Below are positions 16,326 through 24,712 of a stretch of 64,000 nt of DNA, piece after piece. Origin of the DNA: Arthrobacter sp. PAMC25564 (GTDB lineage Bacteria; Actinomycetota; Actinomycetes; Actinomycetales; Micrococcaceae); contig NZ_CP039290.1 of the NCBI RefSeq assembly GCF_004798705.1, positions 992,001 through 1,056,000 of the forward strand, in the 5' to 3' direction. Made by a program: the position numbers and the translations under genes. Below the pieces are notes generated by a model that was given only the letters and a program-made list of their open reading frames with translations, ran no database searches and was not told where the DNA came from. Each line of letters starts with the position of its first letter. Within the stretch, counting starts at the first letter, position 1.

Positions 16326-17501
16326 ATGAGCGTTGTCCAAGAATTACGCCGGCTCGAACCCGGCCTGCGGCGCGGCGAAGACGAGGCCACGGCCCGGCGC
16401 TCGCTGACGAACGACACCTGGCAGCTGATGCAGGATCTCGGAATTATCCGGGGCCTGCAGCCGAAGCGCTGGGGCGGGGGAGAACTCCCCCTCCGCGAAC
16501 AGCTCACCAACGTCTATGAACTGGCACGCATCGCCCCGGCCGCCGGCTGGGTGGCCGGCGTCGTCGGCTCGCACCCGTGGCAGATCGCCCTGTTCCCCGA
16601 GGAAGCCCAGCAGGAACTGTGGGGCGACAACCCCGCCCACGTCAATTCCTCCTCGTACGCCCCGACCGGCAAGGTCGAGGTCGTCTCCGGCGGATACCGG
16701 GTGTCCGGCCGCTGGTCGTTCTCTTCCGGCGGGGACCACTGCCAGGCTGTCATCCTCGGCGGCATCGCCGGCGGCTTCGACATCGGCGGCGGCGTCGAGA
16801 TCCCGAACTATGGCTCGATCCTGCTCCTGAAGGACCAGTACCGGATCGACGACAACTGGTTCACCGCCGGCCTGTCCGGCACCGGCAGCAAGGACATCGT
16901 GGTCGAGGACGCCTTCGTGCCCGAGCACCGCTTCCTCTCGCACCCCCGGTACGAGTACAACCCGGCCAACCCGGCGCCGGGGCTGGCGACGAACCCGTCG
17001 AACCTCTACCGCCTGCCCTGGGCCGTGATGTTCAACCTGGTCCTGGTGGCGCCCGTCCTCGGCCTGACGCGCCGCTTCCTCGACGACTGGACTGCCGAGA
17101 CCATCGACCGCCGCTCGAACTGGGGCGGATTCCTCCGCGACGACGCCCTGATGCAGATGCACCTGGCGGATGCCGAATGGGTGCACGACGCGGCCGTGAA
17201 GAAGATGTTCGAGGCGATCGACACGATCACCGCTGCCGCCGAGGCCGGAGTGTTCCTTGACCGCGTCGAGCGGGCACGGCTGCGCTGGAACATCACCAAG
17301 AGCTGCCAGGAGGTGGGCCAGCAGATCAACAAGCTGATCCGCGTCTCGAGCGGCCGCACCGCGTTCGTCGACCACCCGCTCCACAAACTCTTCCAGGACG
17401 TCACGGCCGCGCTCGGCCACGCTTTCCTGGTATCCGATGCCGTAGGCCAGTACTACGGCGCATCCTTGCTCAACTCAAAAGCCCCGGAGGTCATGCTGTG
17501 A
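16326..17501 (+). CDS. HsaA-like flavin-dependent aromatic monooxygenase, copy 1
   Basis: 391 residues with an acyl-CoA-dehydrogenase-type fold (group D flavin monooxygenase, as HsaA or HpaB-like oxygenases). Typical segments are GIIRGLQPKRWGGGE, AAGWVAGVVGSHPWQIALF, SGRWSFSSGGDHC and GTGSKDIVVEDAFVPEHR. Such enzymes ortho-hydroxylate a phenol to a catechol using reduced flavin from a separate reductase. The likely reductase is the flavin reductase fusion at 30238, which has the same operator. The following dioxygenase gene overlaps its stop. A paralogue lies at 19308. The substrate is unknown. Confidence 0.85.
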   Translation: MSVVQELRRLEPGLRRGEDEATARRSLTNDTWQLMQDLGIIRGLQPKRWGGGELPLREQLTNVYELARIAPAAGWVAGVVGSHPWQIALFPEEAQQELWGDNPAHVNSSSYAPTGKVEVVSGGYRVSGRWSFSSGGDHCQAVILGGIAGGFDIGGGVEIPNYGSILLLKDQYRIDDNWFTAGLSGTGSKDIVVEDAFVPEHRFLSHPRYEYNPANPAPGLATNPSNLYRLPWAVMFNLVLVAPVLGLTRRFLDDWTAETIDRRSNWGGFLRDDALMQMHLADAEWVHDAAVKKMFEAIDTITAAAEAGVFLDRVERARLRWNITKSCQEVGQQINKLIRVSSGRTAFVDHPLHKLFQDVTAALGHAFLVSDAVGQYYGASLLNSKAPEVML

Positions 17502-18406
17502 TTCAGGAACTAAGTTATGTCGGCTTCGCGTCGCCCCGTTACAACGACTGGCGCGACTACGGCACCGCCAAGCTGGGCTGCCAGCTCATCGATGACGGAT
17601 CCGACGGCGCCGTCCGCCTTCGTGTCGACGACGTAAACTACCGAATTGCGATCCACCCGGCGGAGCAGGACGAATTCCGCTACGCCGGCTGGGCGCTGGC
17701 CAACGAGACCGACCTCGCCGTTTTCGTGGCCGACCTTGAGTCGAAGGGCGTCACGGTCAACCAGGGCGACCCGGCCCTGGTCGCGGAGCGCGAAGTCGCC
17801 GACCTGGTCTGGATCGAAGACCCCTGGGGCAACCGCCACGAGTTCGTCTGGGGCAAGCGCGCCAAGCCGAACTCCTTCCACGCCGGCCGCAGGATGGACG
17901 GCTTCGTCACCGGAAACCAGGGCCTGGGCCACATTGTGCTGCTGGTGCCCGACGTCGACGAGGGCAACAAGTTCTACGTGGACGTGCTCGGCTTCCGTCT
18001 GTCCGACCGCATCATCGGCGGCCCGTTCAACCTGCGGTTCTACCACATCAATGGCCGTCACCACTCCCTGGCCATCGGCAACACGCCCGGCTACACCGGG
18101 TTCAACCACCTCATGCTCGAGGTCAAGAACGTGGATGACCTGGGGTCCGCCATCGACCTCTTCGACGAAGAGGAGATCCTGCTCTCCCTCGGCCGCCACA
18201 CCAACGACCTGATGATGTCGATCTACGTAGCGACCCCGTCGAGCCTGCAGATCGAGTATGGCTTCGGCGGCCTGATCGTCGACGACCTGCACTGGACGTC
18301 GCGCACCTACGAGGAGCCGAGCATCTGGGGCCACAAGCGGTCGGAGGCGTACTTCGCAGCTCCCCCCGGAATCATGCGCGCGGTCGAACCGGTCGCACAG
18401 CCGTGA
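17498..18406 (+). CDS. Extradiol ring-cleavage dioxygenase (type I, BphC/HsaC-like)
   Basis: 302 residues, two VOC modules. Iron ligands by comparison with BphC are H145 (GLGHIVLL), H204 (GFNHLMLE) and E253 (QIEYGFGG). Active-site histidines are H189 and H234. The enzyme cleaves a catechol meta to the hydroxyls. The GTG start overlaps the monooxygenase stop by 4 bp, and the hydrolase downstream overlaps in the same way, so three successive steps are translated together. It is the only two-domain extradiol enzyme of the block, although monooxygenase and hydrolase occur twice. Confidence 0.93.
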   Translation: MIQELSYVGFASPRYNDWRDYGTAKLGCQLIDDGSDGAVRLRVDDVNYRIAIHPAEQDEFRYAGWALANETDLAVFVADLESKGVTVNQGDPALVAEREVADLVWIEDPWGNRHEFVWGKRAKPNSFHAGRRMDGFVTGNQGLGHIVLLVPDVDEGNKFYVDVLGFRLSDRIIGGPFNLRFYHINGRHHSLAIGNTPGYTGFNHLMLEVKNVDDLGSAIDLFDEEEILLSLGRHTNDLMMSIYVATPSSLQIEYGFGGLIVDDLHWTSRTYEEPSIWGHKRSEAYFAAPPGIMRAVEPVAQP

Positions 18407-19305
18407 CCGGGACCTTCGCCCCCGGGCAGGCAACGGCAATCGCAACCACCACCGACACCGATCCGGCCATCCGCGTCTCGGATGTCCCGGTTGGCGACGA
18501 AATGACCATGCGGGTCTATCAGTCCGGGCAGCCGGGCAGGCCCGTCCTCCTGATGCTCCACGGTTCGGGGCCCGGCGTGTCCGGGCGTTCCAACTGGGAG
18601 GCGCTGATGGCAGGCCTCGCCGAGGACTACCACTGCATCGCGCCGGACATCATCGGGTTCGGTGACTCCACCCACCCGGATCCGTCGCCCCAGGGCTTCG
18701 TCCCCAACATGGCGCTCCGGATCGACAAGCTGATCCGGATGCTGGATGAGCTGGGCGTCGACGCCGTGACCCTGGTCGGCAACTCGATGGGCGGGATGTT
18801 CTCGCTGCGGCTTGCCCAGATCATTCCCGAGCGGATCGAACGGATGGTGCTCATGGGCTCCGGCGGAATGCCGGGGTTGGTGCCGTTGCCCGGGCTGATC
18901 AAGCTCGTCACCTTCTACGACGATCCGTCCGAGCAGAGCATGGAAGACCTGCTGATGCTGTTCGTCTCGGACAAGGAGGCGTTCGGCCCCCGCATCCGCG
19001 AGATCGCCGCCGAACGGTACGCCGTTGCCGCCCGCGAGGGCGTCCGGCGTTCCCATCTGGGCACCTTCGCGCCCGGCGCATTCTGGACTTTCCCCGAGGA
19101 CGTCCTGGCCCGGATCACGCACCGCACGCTCGTGGTACACGGCCGCGACGACGCCATCGTGTCGCCGGAATCCAGCTACTACCTGGCGGCCAACCTGCCG
19201 AACGCGGACCTGTACGTGCTCAGCCACTGCGGCCACTGGACCCAGGTGGAGCAGGCCGAGCGGTTCCGCACACTTCTCTCCGACTTCATGGAAGGACGGA
19301 TCTAG
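18403..19305 (+). CDS. Alpha/beta hydrolase, meta-cleavage product hydrolase, copy 1
   Basis: 300 residues. The catalytic triad is visible as S128 (VGNSMGGM), D250 (HGRDDAIV) and H278 (CGHWTQVEQ). An oxyanion segment MLHGSGPGVSGRSNW is typical of MhpC/BphD/HsaD enzymes, which hydrolyse the C-C bond of 2-hydroxy-6-oxo-dienoates. The products are 2-hydroxypentadienoate, fed to mhpDEF, and a carboxylic acid. The GTG start overlaps the dioxygenase stop. The first 30 residues are an extra Thr/Asp-rich extension not seen in copy 2. Confidence 0.9.
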   Translation: MTGTFAPGQATAIATTTDTDPAIRVSDVPVGDEMTMRVYQSGQPGRPVLLMLHGSGPGVSGRSNWEALMAGLAEDYHCIAPDIIGFGDSTHPDPSPQGFVPNMALRIDKLIRMLDELGVDAVTLVGNSMGGMFSLRLAQIIPERIERMVLMGSGGMPGLVPLPGLIKLVTFYDDPSEQSMEDLLMLFVSDKEAFGPRIREIAAERYAVAAREGVRRSHLGTFAPGAFWTFPEDVLARITHRTLVVHGRDDAIVSPESSYYLAANLPNADLYVLSHCGHWTQVEQAERFRTLLSDFMEGRI

Positions 19306-19307
19306 CC

Positions 19308-20543
19308 ATGACCGATGCCTTGACCACCGACAGGCCCGCGGCCCAGGCGCGGGCCGAGCCCCGCAGCGAATCGATCGCCGACCGGGCCCGGGCCTCGGCC
19401 GCGGCGCTGACCGCAGCCGATGCCCGGAGCGGTTCGCTGCGCCGGCTCAGCGACGAATCCTGGAACCTGATCGCCGACACCGGCATCCTGCGGGCCCTGC
19501 AGCCCAAACGCTGGGGCGGCGGCGAGACCTCCGTGGTCGAGTTCGCCGAGGGCGTGATCGAGATCGGCCGTTCCTCGGCCTCCGCCGGCTGGGTGAGTTC
19601 CGTCGTCGGGGTCCACCCCTGGCAGATCGCCCTGTTCTCCGAGGAGGGCCAGCAGGACGTGTGGGGCGGGAATCCGGCCCGCGCCCTGGCGTCGTCGTAC
19701 ACGCCGACGGGGAAGATCGAGAAGGTCCCCGGGGGCTACCGTGTGTCGGGCCGCTGGTCGTTCTCATCGGGGATCGAGCGCTGCGACGGCGTGATCCTCG
19801 GCTCGATCGACGGCGAACGAGAGATCAACGGCCACGCGTATCCCGATTTTATCTCGGCCGTCCTTGACCGAGACCAGTACACCATCGAAGACGTCTGGCA
19901 TACGGCAGGGCTCAGGGGAACGGGAAGCAACAATGTCATTGTCGACGGGGCGTTTGTCCCGGCGCACCGGGTGCAGTCCCACCTTGAGTACACGAAGGGC
20001 CTCGGCGCCGCGCTGCCGGGCCAGCAGCGCAACACCGCGGCACTGTACCGGATCCCGTGGGCGGTGCTGTTCAACCTGATCATCACGGCCGGTGCCCTCG
20101 GCGCGGCGTACGGATTTCTCGACCTGTGGACTGCCGAGACGGCCGGCCGCCGGACGAACTACGGAACCCTGCTGCGTGATGAGGCGGTCGTCCAGGACCA
20201 CCTCGCCGAAGCGACGTTCGGCATCGATGGTGCGCGTCTGCGCCTGGTGCGCGCGGGACGGGAACTCCTCGAGATCGCCGAAGCGGACGAGATTCCGAGT
20301 GAGGAACTCCGCGCGTTCTACCGGTGGGATCTCGCCAAGAGCGCCCAGTCCGCCGTCGATGCCGTGTCGGACCTCATGCGCTCCGCCAGCGGCCGCACGG
20401 CGTACGTCGAGCATCCGCTGCACGGAAAATTCCAGGACGTGATGGCCGCCTCCGGGCATGCCTTCCTGTTCTCCGACCCGCTCGGCCGTGCGTATGCCGG
20501 CCGGAAGCTCGGCAGCACGAAGCTTCCGGAGGTGCACCTGTGA
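19308..20543 (+). CDS. HsaA-like flavin-dependent aromatic monooxygenase, copy 2
   Basis: 411 residues, clearly paralogous to the protein at 16326 (shared LQPKRWGGGE, SAGWVSSVVGVHPWQIALF, SGRWSFSSG, RGTGSNNVIVDGAFVPAHR, ASGRTAYVEHPLHGKFQDV). Group D flavin monooxygenase needing reduced flavin from a partner. It has a longer Ala-rich N-terminus and differences in the mid-region, so it may act on a different intermediate or hydroxylate a second position. Its stop overlaps the following hydrolase start. Confidence 0.85.
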   Translation: MTDALTTDRPAAQARAEPRSESIADRARASAAALTAADARSGSLRRLSDESWNLIADTGILRALQPKRWGGGETSVVEFAEGVIEIGRSSASAGWVSSVVGVHPWQIALFSEEGQQDVWGGNPARALASSYTPTGKIEKVPGGYRVSGRWSFSSGIERCDGVILGSIDGEREINGHAYPDFISAVLDRDQYTIEDVWHTAGLRGTGSNNVIVDGAFVPAHRVQSHLEYTKGLGAALPGQQRNTAALYRIPWAVLFNLIITAGALGAAYGFLDLWTAETAGRRTNYGTLLRDEAVVQDHLAEATFGIDGARLRLVRAGRELLEIAEADEIPSEELRAFYRWDLAKSAQSAVDAVSDLMRSASGRTAYVEHPLHGKFQDVMAASGHAFLFSDPLGRAYAGRKLGSTKLPEVHL

Positions 20544-21382
20544 GCATCTCAAGCTACCCGCTCACCGTCGGCGATCACGTCGTGCAGGTCAACGAGAGCG
20601 GGGACCCGGCAAACCCCGCGGTCCTGTTCCTGCACGGCTCGGGTCCCGGAGCCACCGGCCTGTCCAATTGGGAACAGGTCATCACCGACCTCGCCGGCTC
20701 GTTCCGCTGCATCGCGCCGGACATGGTCGGCTTCGGCGACTCCAGCCACCCGGAGAAACCTCCGCAGGGCATGGCCGCCTTCAACGAACTGCGCGTCGAC
20801 GCACTCCTGGGCCTGATCGATGCCCTCGGGCTCGAGCAGGTGCACGTGGTCGGCAACTCGATGGGCGGGCAGTTGGCCGTGCTCATGGCGCTGGCCGCCC
20901 CGGAGCGCATCGGCAAGCTGCTGCTCATGGGCAGCGGCGGGGCACCGACCACCACGGTCTCGCCGGGACTCGCCCACCTCCGGGAGTTCTACAACGACCC
21001 GACGGCGGACAGCCTGCGCAGCCTGCTCACCGAGTTCGTCTGCGACCTGGAGCCGTTGAGCGGCACCATCGGCACGGTGGTCGATGACCGGATGACGTAC
21101 ATCGTCCGCGAGGACGTCACCCGTTCGCACCGGGCCAGTTTCAACCCGGCCGCCCCCCGACGGGTGTTCACCCCGGAGGAACTCGCCGGCATCGCCCACC
21201 CCACCCTGGTGCTGCACGGCCGGGAAGACCGCATCATCCCGTTGGAGGCGAGTTTCTACTTCGCCGAAAACATACCCAATGCCAACCTGTTCGTGATCGC
21301 GAACTGCGGCCACTGGACCCAGATCGAGCACCGGGACACCTTCGAGACCCTGCTTGAGAGATTCATCGCGGGTGTGCTGTGA
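20540..21382 (+). CDS. Alpha/beta hydrolase, meta-cleavage product hydrolase, copy 2
   Basis: 280 residues from the GTG at 20540, which overlaps the upstream stop. Triad: S107 (VGNSMGGQ), Asp in HGREDRIIP and His in CGHWTQIEH. LHGSGPGATGLSNWEQ forms the oxyanion region. Paralogous to the protein at 18403. A frame extending further upstream lies inside the monooxygenase gene and was not used. It directly follows the second monooxygenase, with no dioxygenase between as in the first set. Confidence 0.9.
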   Translation: MSISSYPLTVGDHVVQVNESGDPANPAVLFLHGSGPGATGLSNWEQVITDLAGSFRCIAPDMVGFGDSSHPEKPPQGMAAFNELRVDALLGLIDALGLEQVHVVGNSMGGQLAVLMALAAPERIGKLLLMGSGGAPTTTVSPGLAHLREFYNDPTADSLRSLLTEFVCDLEPLSGTIGTVVDDRMTYIVREDVTRSHRASFNPAAPRRVFTPEELAGIAHPTLVLHGREDRIIPLEASFYFAENIPNANLFVIANCGHWTQIEHRDTFETLLERFIAGVL

Positions 21383-21401
21383 CCCGCGGAAGGAGCACAC
21401 T

Positions 21402-22847
21402 GTGAACGAGACCGCAACAGACGCATTCGACGCCGAATTCGACGTGGTCGTGGTGGGTGCCGGGGCGGCCGGCCTGTCCGCGGCGCTGACCGCGGTGGAG
21501 ACCGACCCGGATGCCAGGGTGGCCGTCCTCGAGCGGTCGGCCCGGGACATCCGCGGGGGGAACACCCGCTGGTCGGGGGCGTACCTGCGCCTCCAGGACA
21601 TCACGACGCCGGTGTCCAACCTCGTGGACTACGCGGTCGGCGCCTCGAAAGGCTACGCCAACCGCGACTATTATGAAGCCCTTGTGCGCGAGGTGCCCGA
21701 GGCATTCGACTGGTTGCATGAGGAGGGCGTGGTGCTGAAGAACCTCCCCACGATCTTCCTCACCCAGTCCGCCTCCCGCTACCAACCGGTCGGCGGCGGC
21801 GTAAACATCGTGGAGCCGCTGTTCGCCCGACTGGAGGCAACCGACGCCACCATCCTCTACGAGGTGGCCGCGGAGACGCTGCTCACCGACGCCAGCGGCG
21901 CCGTCGTCGGGGTACGGGTGCGCGACGCCGACGGCACCCGCAACCTGCGGGCCGGCGCCGTCGTGCTGGCCTGCGGCGGCTTCCAGGGCAACAGCGAGCT
22001 GATGACCAAATACGTCGGCCGTAACGCCTACCGGGTGCCACCGATCTCCCGGGGCGGGGCGAACAACCGCGGCGACGGGCTGCGAATGGCTCTCGCGGTG
22101 GGGGCAGCTACCGAAGGGCAATTCGACCTGTTCCACGCCGAGCCCAAGGACCCGCGCAGCGAGGTCGCCGAAGCGGTCGTGATGAGCTTTCCGTACGGGA
22201 TTCTGGTCAATACCGCCGGGGAACGCTTTATGGACGAGGCCGGCAAGACCGTGGACCTGACCTATGAATTGGTGGCCCGCACCATCCTGCAGCAGGAGGA
22301 CAGCATCGGGTATGCGGTCTTCGACCAGCAGGTCACATCCGTGCCCGGCTACGAGCACGCGATCGGAACGGATGTCGATCCGATCCAGGCGGATTCGATC
22401 GAAGAACTCGAGGCCCTCATCGGCCTGCCGGCCGGCTCGCTGGCGCGAACCGTCACCGGCTTCAACGCGGCCTGCGGCACGGATGTGCCGTTTGACTGGA
22501 GCCGGCTGGACGGCCTCGCCGCGCGCCCCGCCGGGCAGCCGGTGAAATCCAACTGGGCCAGGCCCCTCACCGACGGGCCGTTTTTCGCGTATCCGCAGAT
22601 CTGCGCCAACGTGTTCACGTTCGGCGGGGTGAAGACCGATCTGGCCGCCCAGGTGATCACCTCGGACGGCCACCCGATCACCGGCCTCTATGGTGCGGGG
22701 GAGATGACCGGGCTCTACTACGAGGCGTATGCCGGCTCCACCTCGGTGATGCGGTCGATCACCTTCGGCCGGATCGCCGGGCGCAACGCGGTGCGGTTGG
22801 CCCTGCCTGCCGCCGGCGCACCGGTGGGTGCACCCGTGGGGGCGTAG
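21402..22847 (+). CDS. FAD-dependent oxidoreductase, fumarate-reductase/tricarballylate dehydrogenase type, A
   Basis: 481 residues from GTG at 21402, behind GGAAGGAG. The FAD motif is VVVVGAGAAGLSAALTAVE at the N-terminus, and the C-terminal FAD segment is FTFGGVKTDLAAQV with GLYGAGEMTGLYYEAYAGSTS. It belongs to the flavoprotein family of fumarate reductases, 3-ketosteroid dehydrogenases and TcuA. These catalyse C-C dehydrogenation or reduction, so a ring desaturation or aromatisation step is possible. The C-terminus ends in the repeated GAPVGAPVGA. Confidence 0.82.
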   Translation: MNETATDAFDAEFDVVVVGAGAAGLSAALTAVETDPDARVAVLERSARDIRGGNTRWSGAYLRLQDITTPVSNLVDYAVGASKGYANRDYYEALVREVPEAFDWLHEEGVVLKNLPTIFLTQSASRYQPVGGGVNIVEPLFARLEATDATILYEVAAETLLTDASGAVVGVRVRDADGTRNLRAGAVVLACGGFQGNSELMTKYVGRNAYRVPPISRGGANNRGDGLRMALAVGAATEGQFDLFHAEPKDPRSEVAEAVVMSFPYGILVNTAGERFMDEAGKTVDLTYELVARTILQQEDSIGYAVFDQQVTSVPGYEHAIGTDVDPIQADSIEELEALIGLPAGSLARTVTGFNAACGTDVPFDWSRLDGLAARPAGQPVKSNWARPLTDGPFFAYPQICANVFTFGGVKTDLAAQVITSDGHPITGLYGAGEMTGLYYEAYAGSTSVMRSITFGRIAGRNAVRLALPAAGAPVGAPVGA

Positions 22848-22997
22848 CGGTCATTTTCGTCAGTTCGTCCGGTGGTTTGGCGGGGTCGAGGCCTCTTCGC
22901 GTCCGGAGGACATGCCCATTCTTTGCCCCCGGGACCGGACACAACCGGAATATGTCCCCGCGCCAGCCCTGGCGCGGGGCATGTCCCCTGGGCCAGG
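22848..22997. repeat. Gap with nested inverted repeats
   Basis: Non-coding stretch after the flavoprotein. It holds CCCCGCGCCAG-CC-CTGGCGCGGGG (22956-22979), an 11-bp perfect stem. GGACATGCCC at about 22908 is inverted as GGGCATGTCC at about 22976. The first structure may terminate transcription from the plus-strand operon, although no U-tract follows. The rest shows nothing I can support as a gene. Confidence 0.5.
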
Positions 22998-23059
22998 TCA
23001 GCGCCAGGCGGCCGAGCGGATGAGCGCTCCGAGCGTGGAGACCTGCGGCAGCGCCGGCC

Positions 23060-23996
23060 CCGCGAAGCGGCATCGTTCGTGGTGACCAGGCCCGGGACCA
23101 CGACGACGCGCTCGCGCAGGCGGTGGATCTCGCTGCGGCCGAGCGCCTCGAGGGCGAACTGCGAAGGCCCCGCCGCCCGGTCGATTGCGGCCGCGGCCAT
23201 CACCGAGGTGGGACTGTAGCGCGCACTGTAGGCGTGCCACGGAATGTCCACCTGCATGATCCCGGGAATCAACGGGTCGACATGAATGGTGAGCGAGCGG
23301 ATGCCCTCCGGCGGCGAGGTCGTTCTCGGTCGCGAGGCCGATGACCGCCTCGACCGCGGCGTGGCAGCTGCCGCAGCAGCAATACGGCTTCTGCACCAGG
23401 CCCCATTCGGTCTCGATGCCGTTCCGGCTGATGCCGTTCCGGCTGATGCCGCTGCCGGCGGCGCGACTCGCTTCGAGGATCACCGCGGCTGCCCGGCGAG
23501 GTCGCCGCCAAATACGGCGAGCATGCCGTGGCCGCCGAGCAGCCAGTCAGCGCTTCCGGTGGCGCCGGCCCGGGCCAGCTGGGCCGCCTGCACCCCGTGC
23601 CGGGCAGCAGCCCCGGCGTGCAGGGCCTTGGTCGGTGTGCCGAAGTTGACCCGCAGGCCCCCGGCGAGCGACGCGGCGATCGCGAGGGCGTGGCCGGCCT
23701 GGCCGGTGGTGAGTCCCAGCATCCGGCTCGCCACTGCGGCGGCGCCGAGCGTGCCGACGGTGCTGGTGGCGTGCCAGCCGCGCCGGTAATGTTCGTGGCC
23801 CAGGGCGAGGCTGGCCAGGTAGTCGATCTGGTATCCGAGCAGGAACGCGTCGAGCAGCTCGGCCCCGGAAGCGCCGGTGTGCTCGGCGGCCGGCCAGGGT
23901 GTCCGTGAGCGCGTCGAGGCCGAGCGCCTCCGCCCCGGCAGACCAGCGCGACTTGCCCGTGACCAGATCGGCCAGTGCTGCCTCCGCGGCCCCCAT
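23060..23996 (-). pseudogene. Degraded MmgE/PrpD family gene with several frameshifts
   Basis: PrpD-like peptides occur on the minus strand in alternating frames. An N-terminal piece, MGAAEAALADLVTGKSRWSA, runs from 23996 to about 23890. The next frame carries SRMLGLTTGQAGHALAIAAS and GGLRVNFGTPTKALHAG and stops at 23480. Then QKPYCCCGSCHAAVEAVIGL is in another frame to about 23310, and DIPWHAYSARYSPTSVMAAA in a third switch below that. At least three frameshifts and a stop break it, and it is shorter than the usual 450 codons. Intact members are 2-methylcitrate dehydratase-like hydro-lyases. It abuts the livF stop. Confidence 0.75.
23415..23456. repeat. 15-bp tandem duplication in the PrpD remnant
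   Basis: GATGCCGTTCCGGCT occurs twice in a row (23415-23444), followed by a partial diverged copy. On the coding strand it encodes a repeated GISRN. It suggests slippage in a gene no longer under selection. Confidence 0.75.
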
Positions 23997-23998
23997 GC

Positions 23999-24712
23999 CT
24001 AGAAAAGATCCCAGTAGCTCTCGCGGGCACGCATCTCTTCGGCGGTCTCCTCGAGGATGATGGTGCCGTTGCGCACGACGTACACCCGGTCACAGATGAC
24101 CAGCGCCTGCTGGACGTTCTGCTCCAGGAGCAGGATCCCGAGGCCACCGCGATCGGCCAGGGTGCGCAGGGTGCTGAAGATCTGCTCCACCACGCTCGGC
24201 GCCAGGCCCAGCGAGGGTTCGTCGAGCAGCAACAGCCGCGGCCGTGCCATCAGGGCAATCCCCAGGCTCACCATGCGCTGCTGGCCGCCGGAGAGGGTGC
24301 CGGCCCGCTGGGCGGACCGTTCGGCCAGCAGCGGGAACAGCCCCTCCACGAAGGCCAACTGTTCGTCGCGATCGGAACCGGCGGGGGCGTTGGCCGCGCC
24401 GAGCAGCAGGTTGGCCTGGATCGACAGGTCGGGGAAGACAAACCGCTCGGAGGGGATGAGGGCGAGGCCGCGGGAGATGTTGTCCCGCACCGTGCCGAGT
24501 GGCACCGGTTCGCCGTCGATGACAATGCTGCCGCCGAGGGCGGGCAGCAGGCCGTGCACGGTGCGGATGATCGTGGTCTTGCCGGCCCCGTTGTGGCCCA
24601 TCAGCCCGACGATCTCGCCGGCCTTCACGTGCAGGTCCACCCCGTGCACGACCTTCTTGCGGCCGTAGCCTGCCGAAAGGTTGTCGAGGGTGAGCAGGTT
24701 ATTGGGCTCCAA
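23999..24712 (-). CDS. livF: Branched-chain-type ABC transporter ATP-binding protein
   Basis: 237 residues. Walker A is GHNGAGKTTI, the signature is LSGGQQRMVSLG, and Walker B is LLLLDEPSLGLAP. LivF-type ATPases pair with LivG on the cytoplasmic face. It overlaps the end of the LivM-LivG fusion gene by 14 bp. Together with livH and the binding protein it forms a complete importer in the minus-strand operon 28744 to 23999. Context suggests an aromatic or alicyclic acid rather than an amino acid as cargo (inference). Confidence 0.9.
   Translation of the reverse strand: MEPNNLLTLDNLSAGYGRKKVVHGVDLHVKAGEIVGLMGHNGAGKTTIIRTVHGLLPALGGSIVIDGEPVPLGTVRDNISRGLALIPSERFVFPDLSIQANLLLGAANAPAGSDRDEQLAFVEGLFPLLAERSAQRAGTLSGGQQRMVSLGIALMARPRLLLLDEPSLGLAPSVVEQIFSTLRTLADRGGLGILLLEQNVQQALVICDRVYVVRNGTIILEETAEEMRARESYWDLF

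Noticed and set aside
23415..23456. CRISPR-like short repeats
   Set aside because: Two adjacent 15-bp copies without spacers inside a coding remnant are a tandem duplication, not an array.
22998..23483. A separate small protein of 161 codons
   Set aside because: Only its first part matches PrpD and the rest is out of frame, so it is a piece of the pseudogene.
22848..23998. Mobile element or genomic-island boundary
   Set aside because: Despite nested repeats and a broken gene, no transposase, integrase, target duplication or terminal repeats were found.
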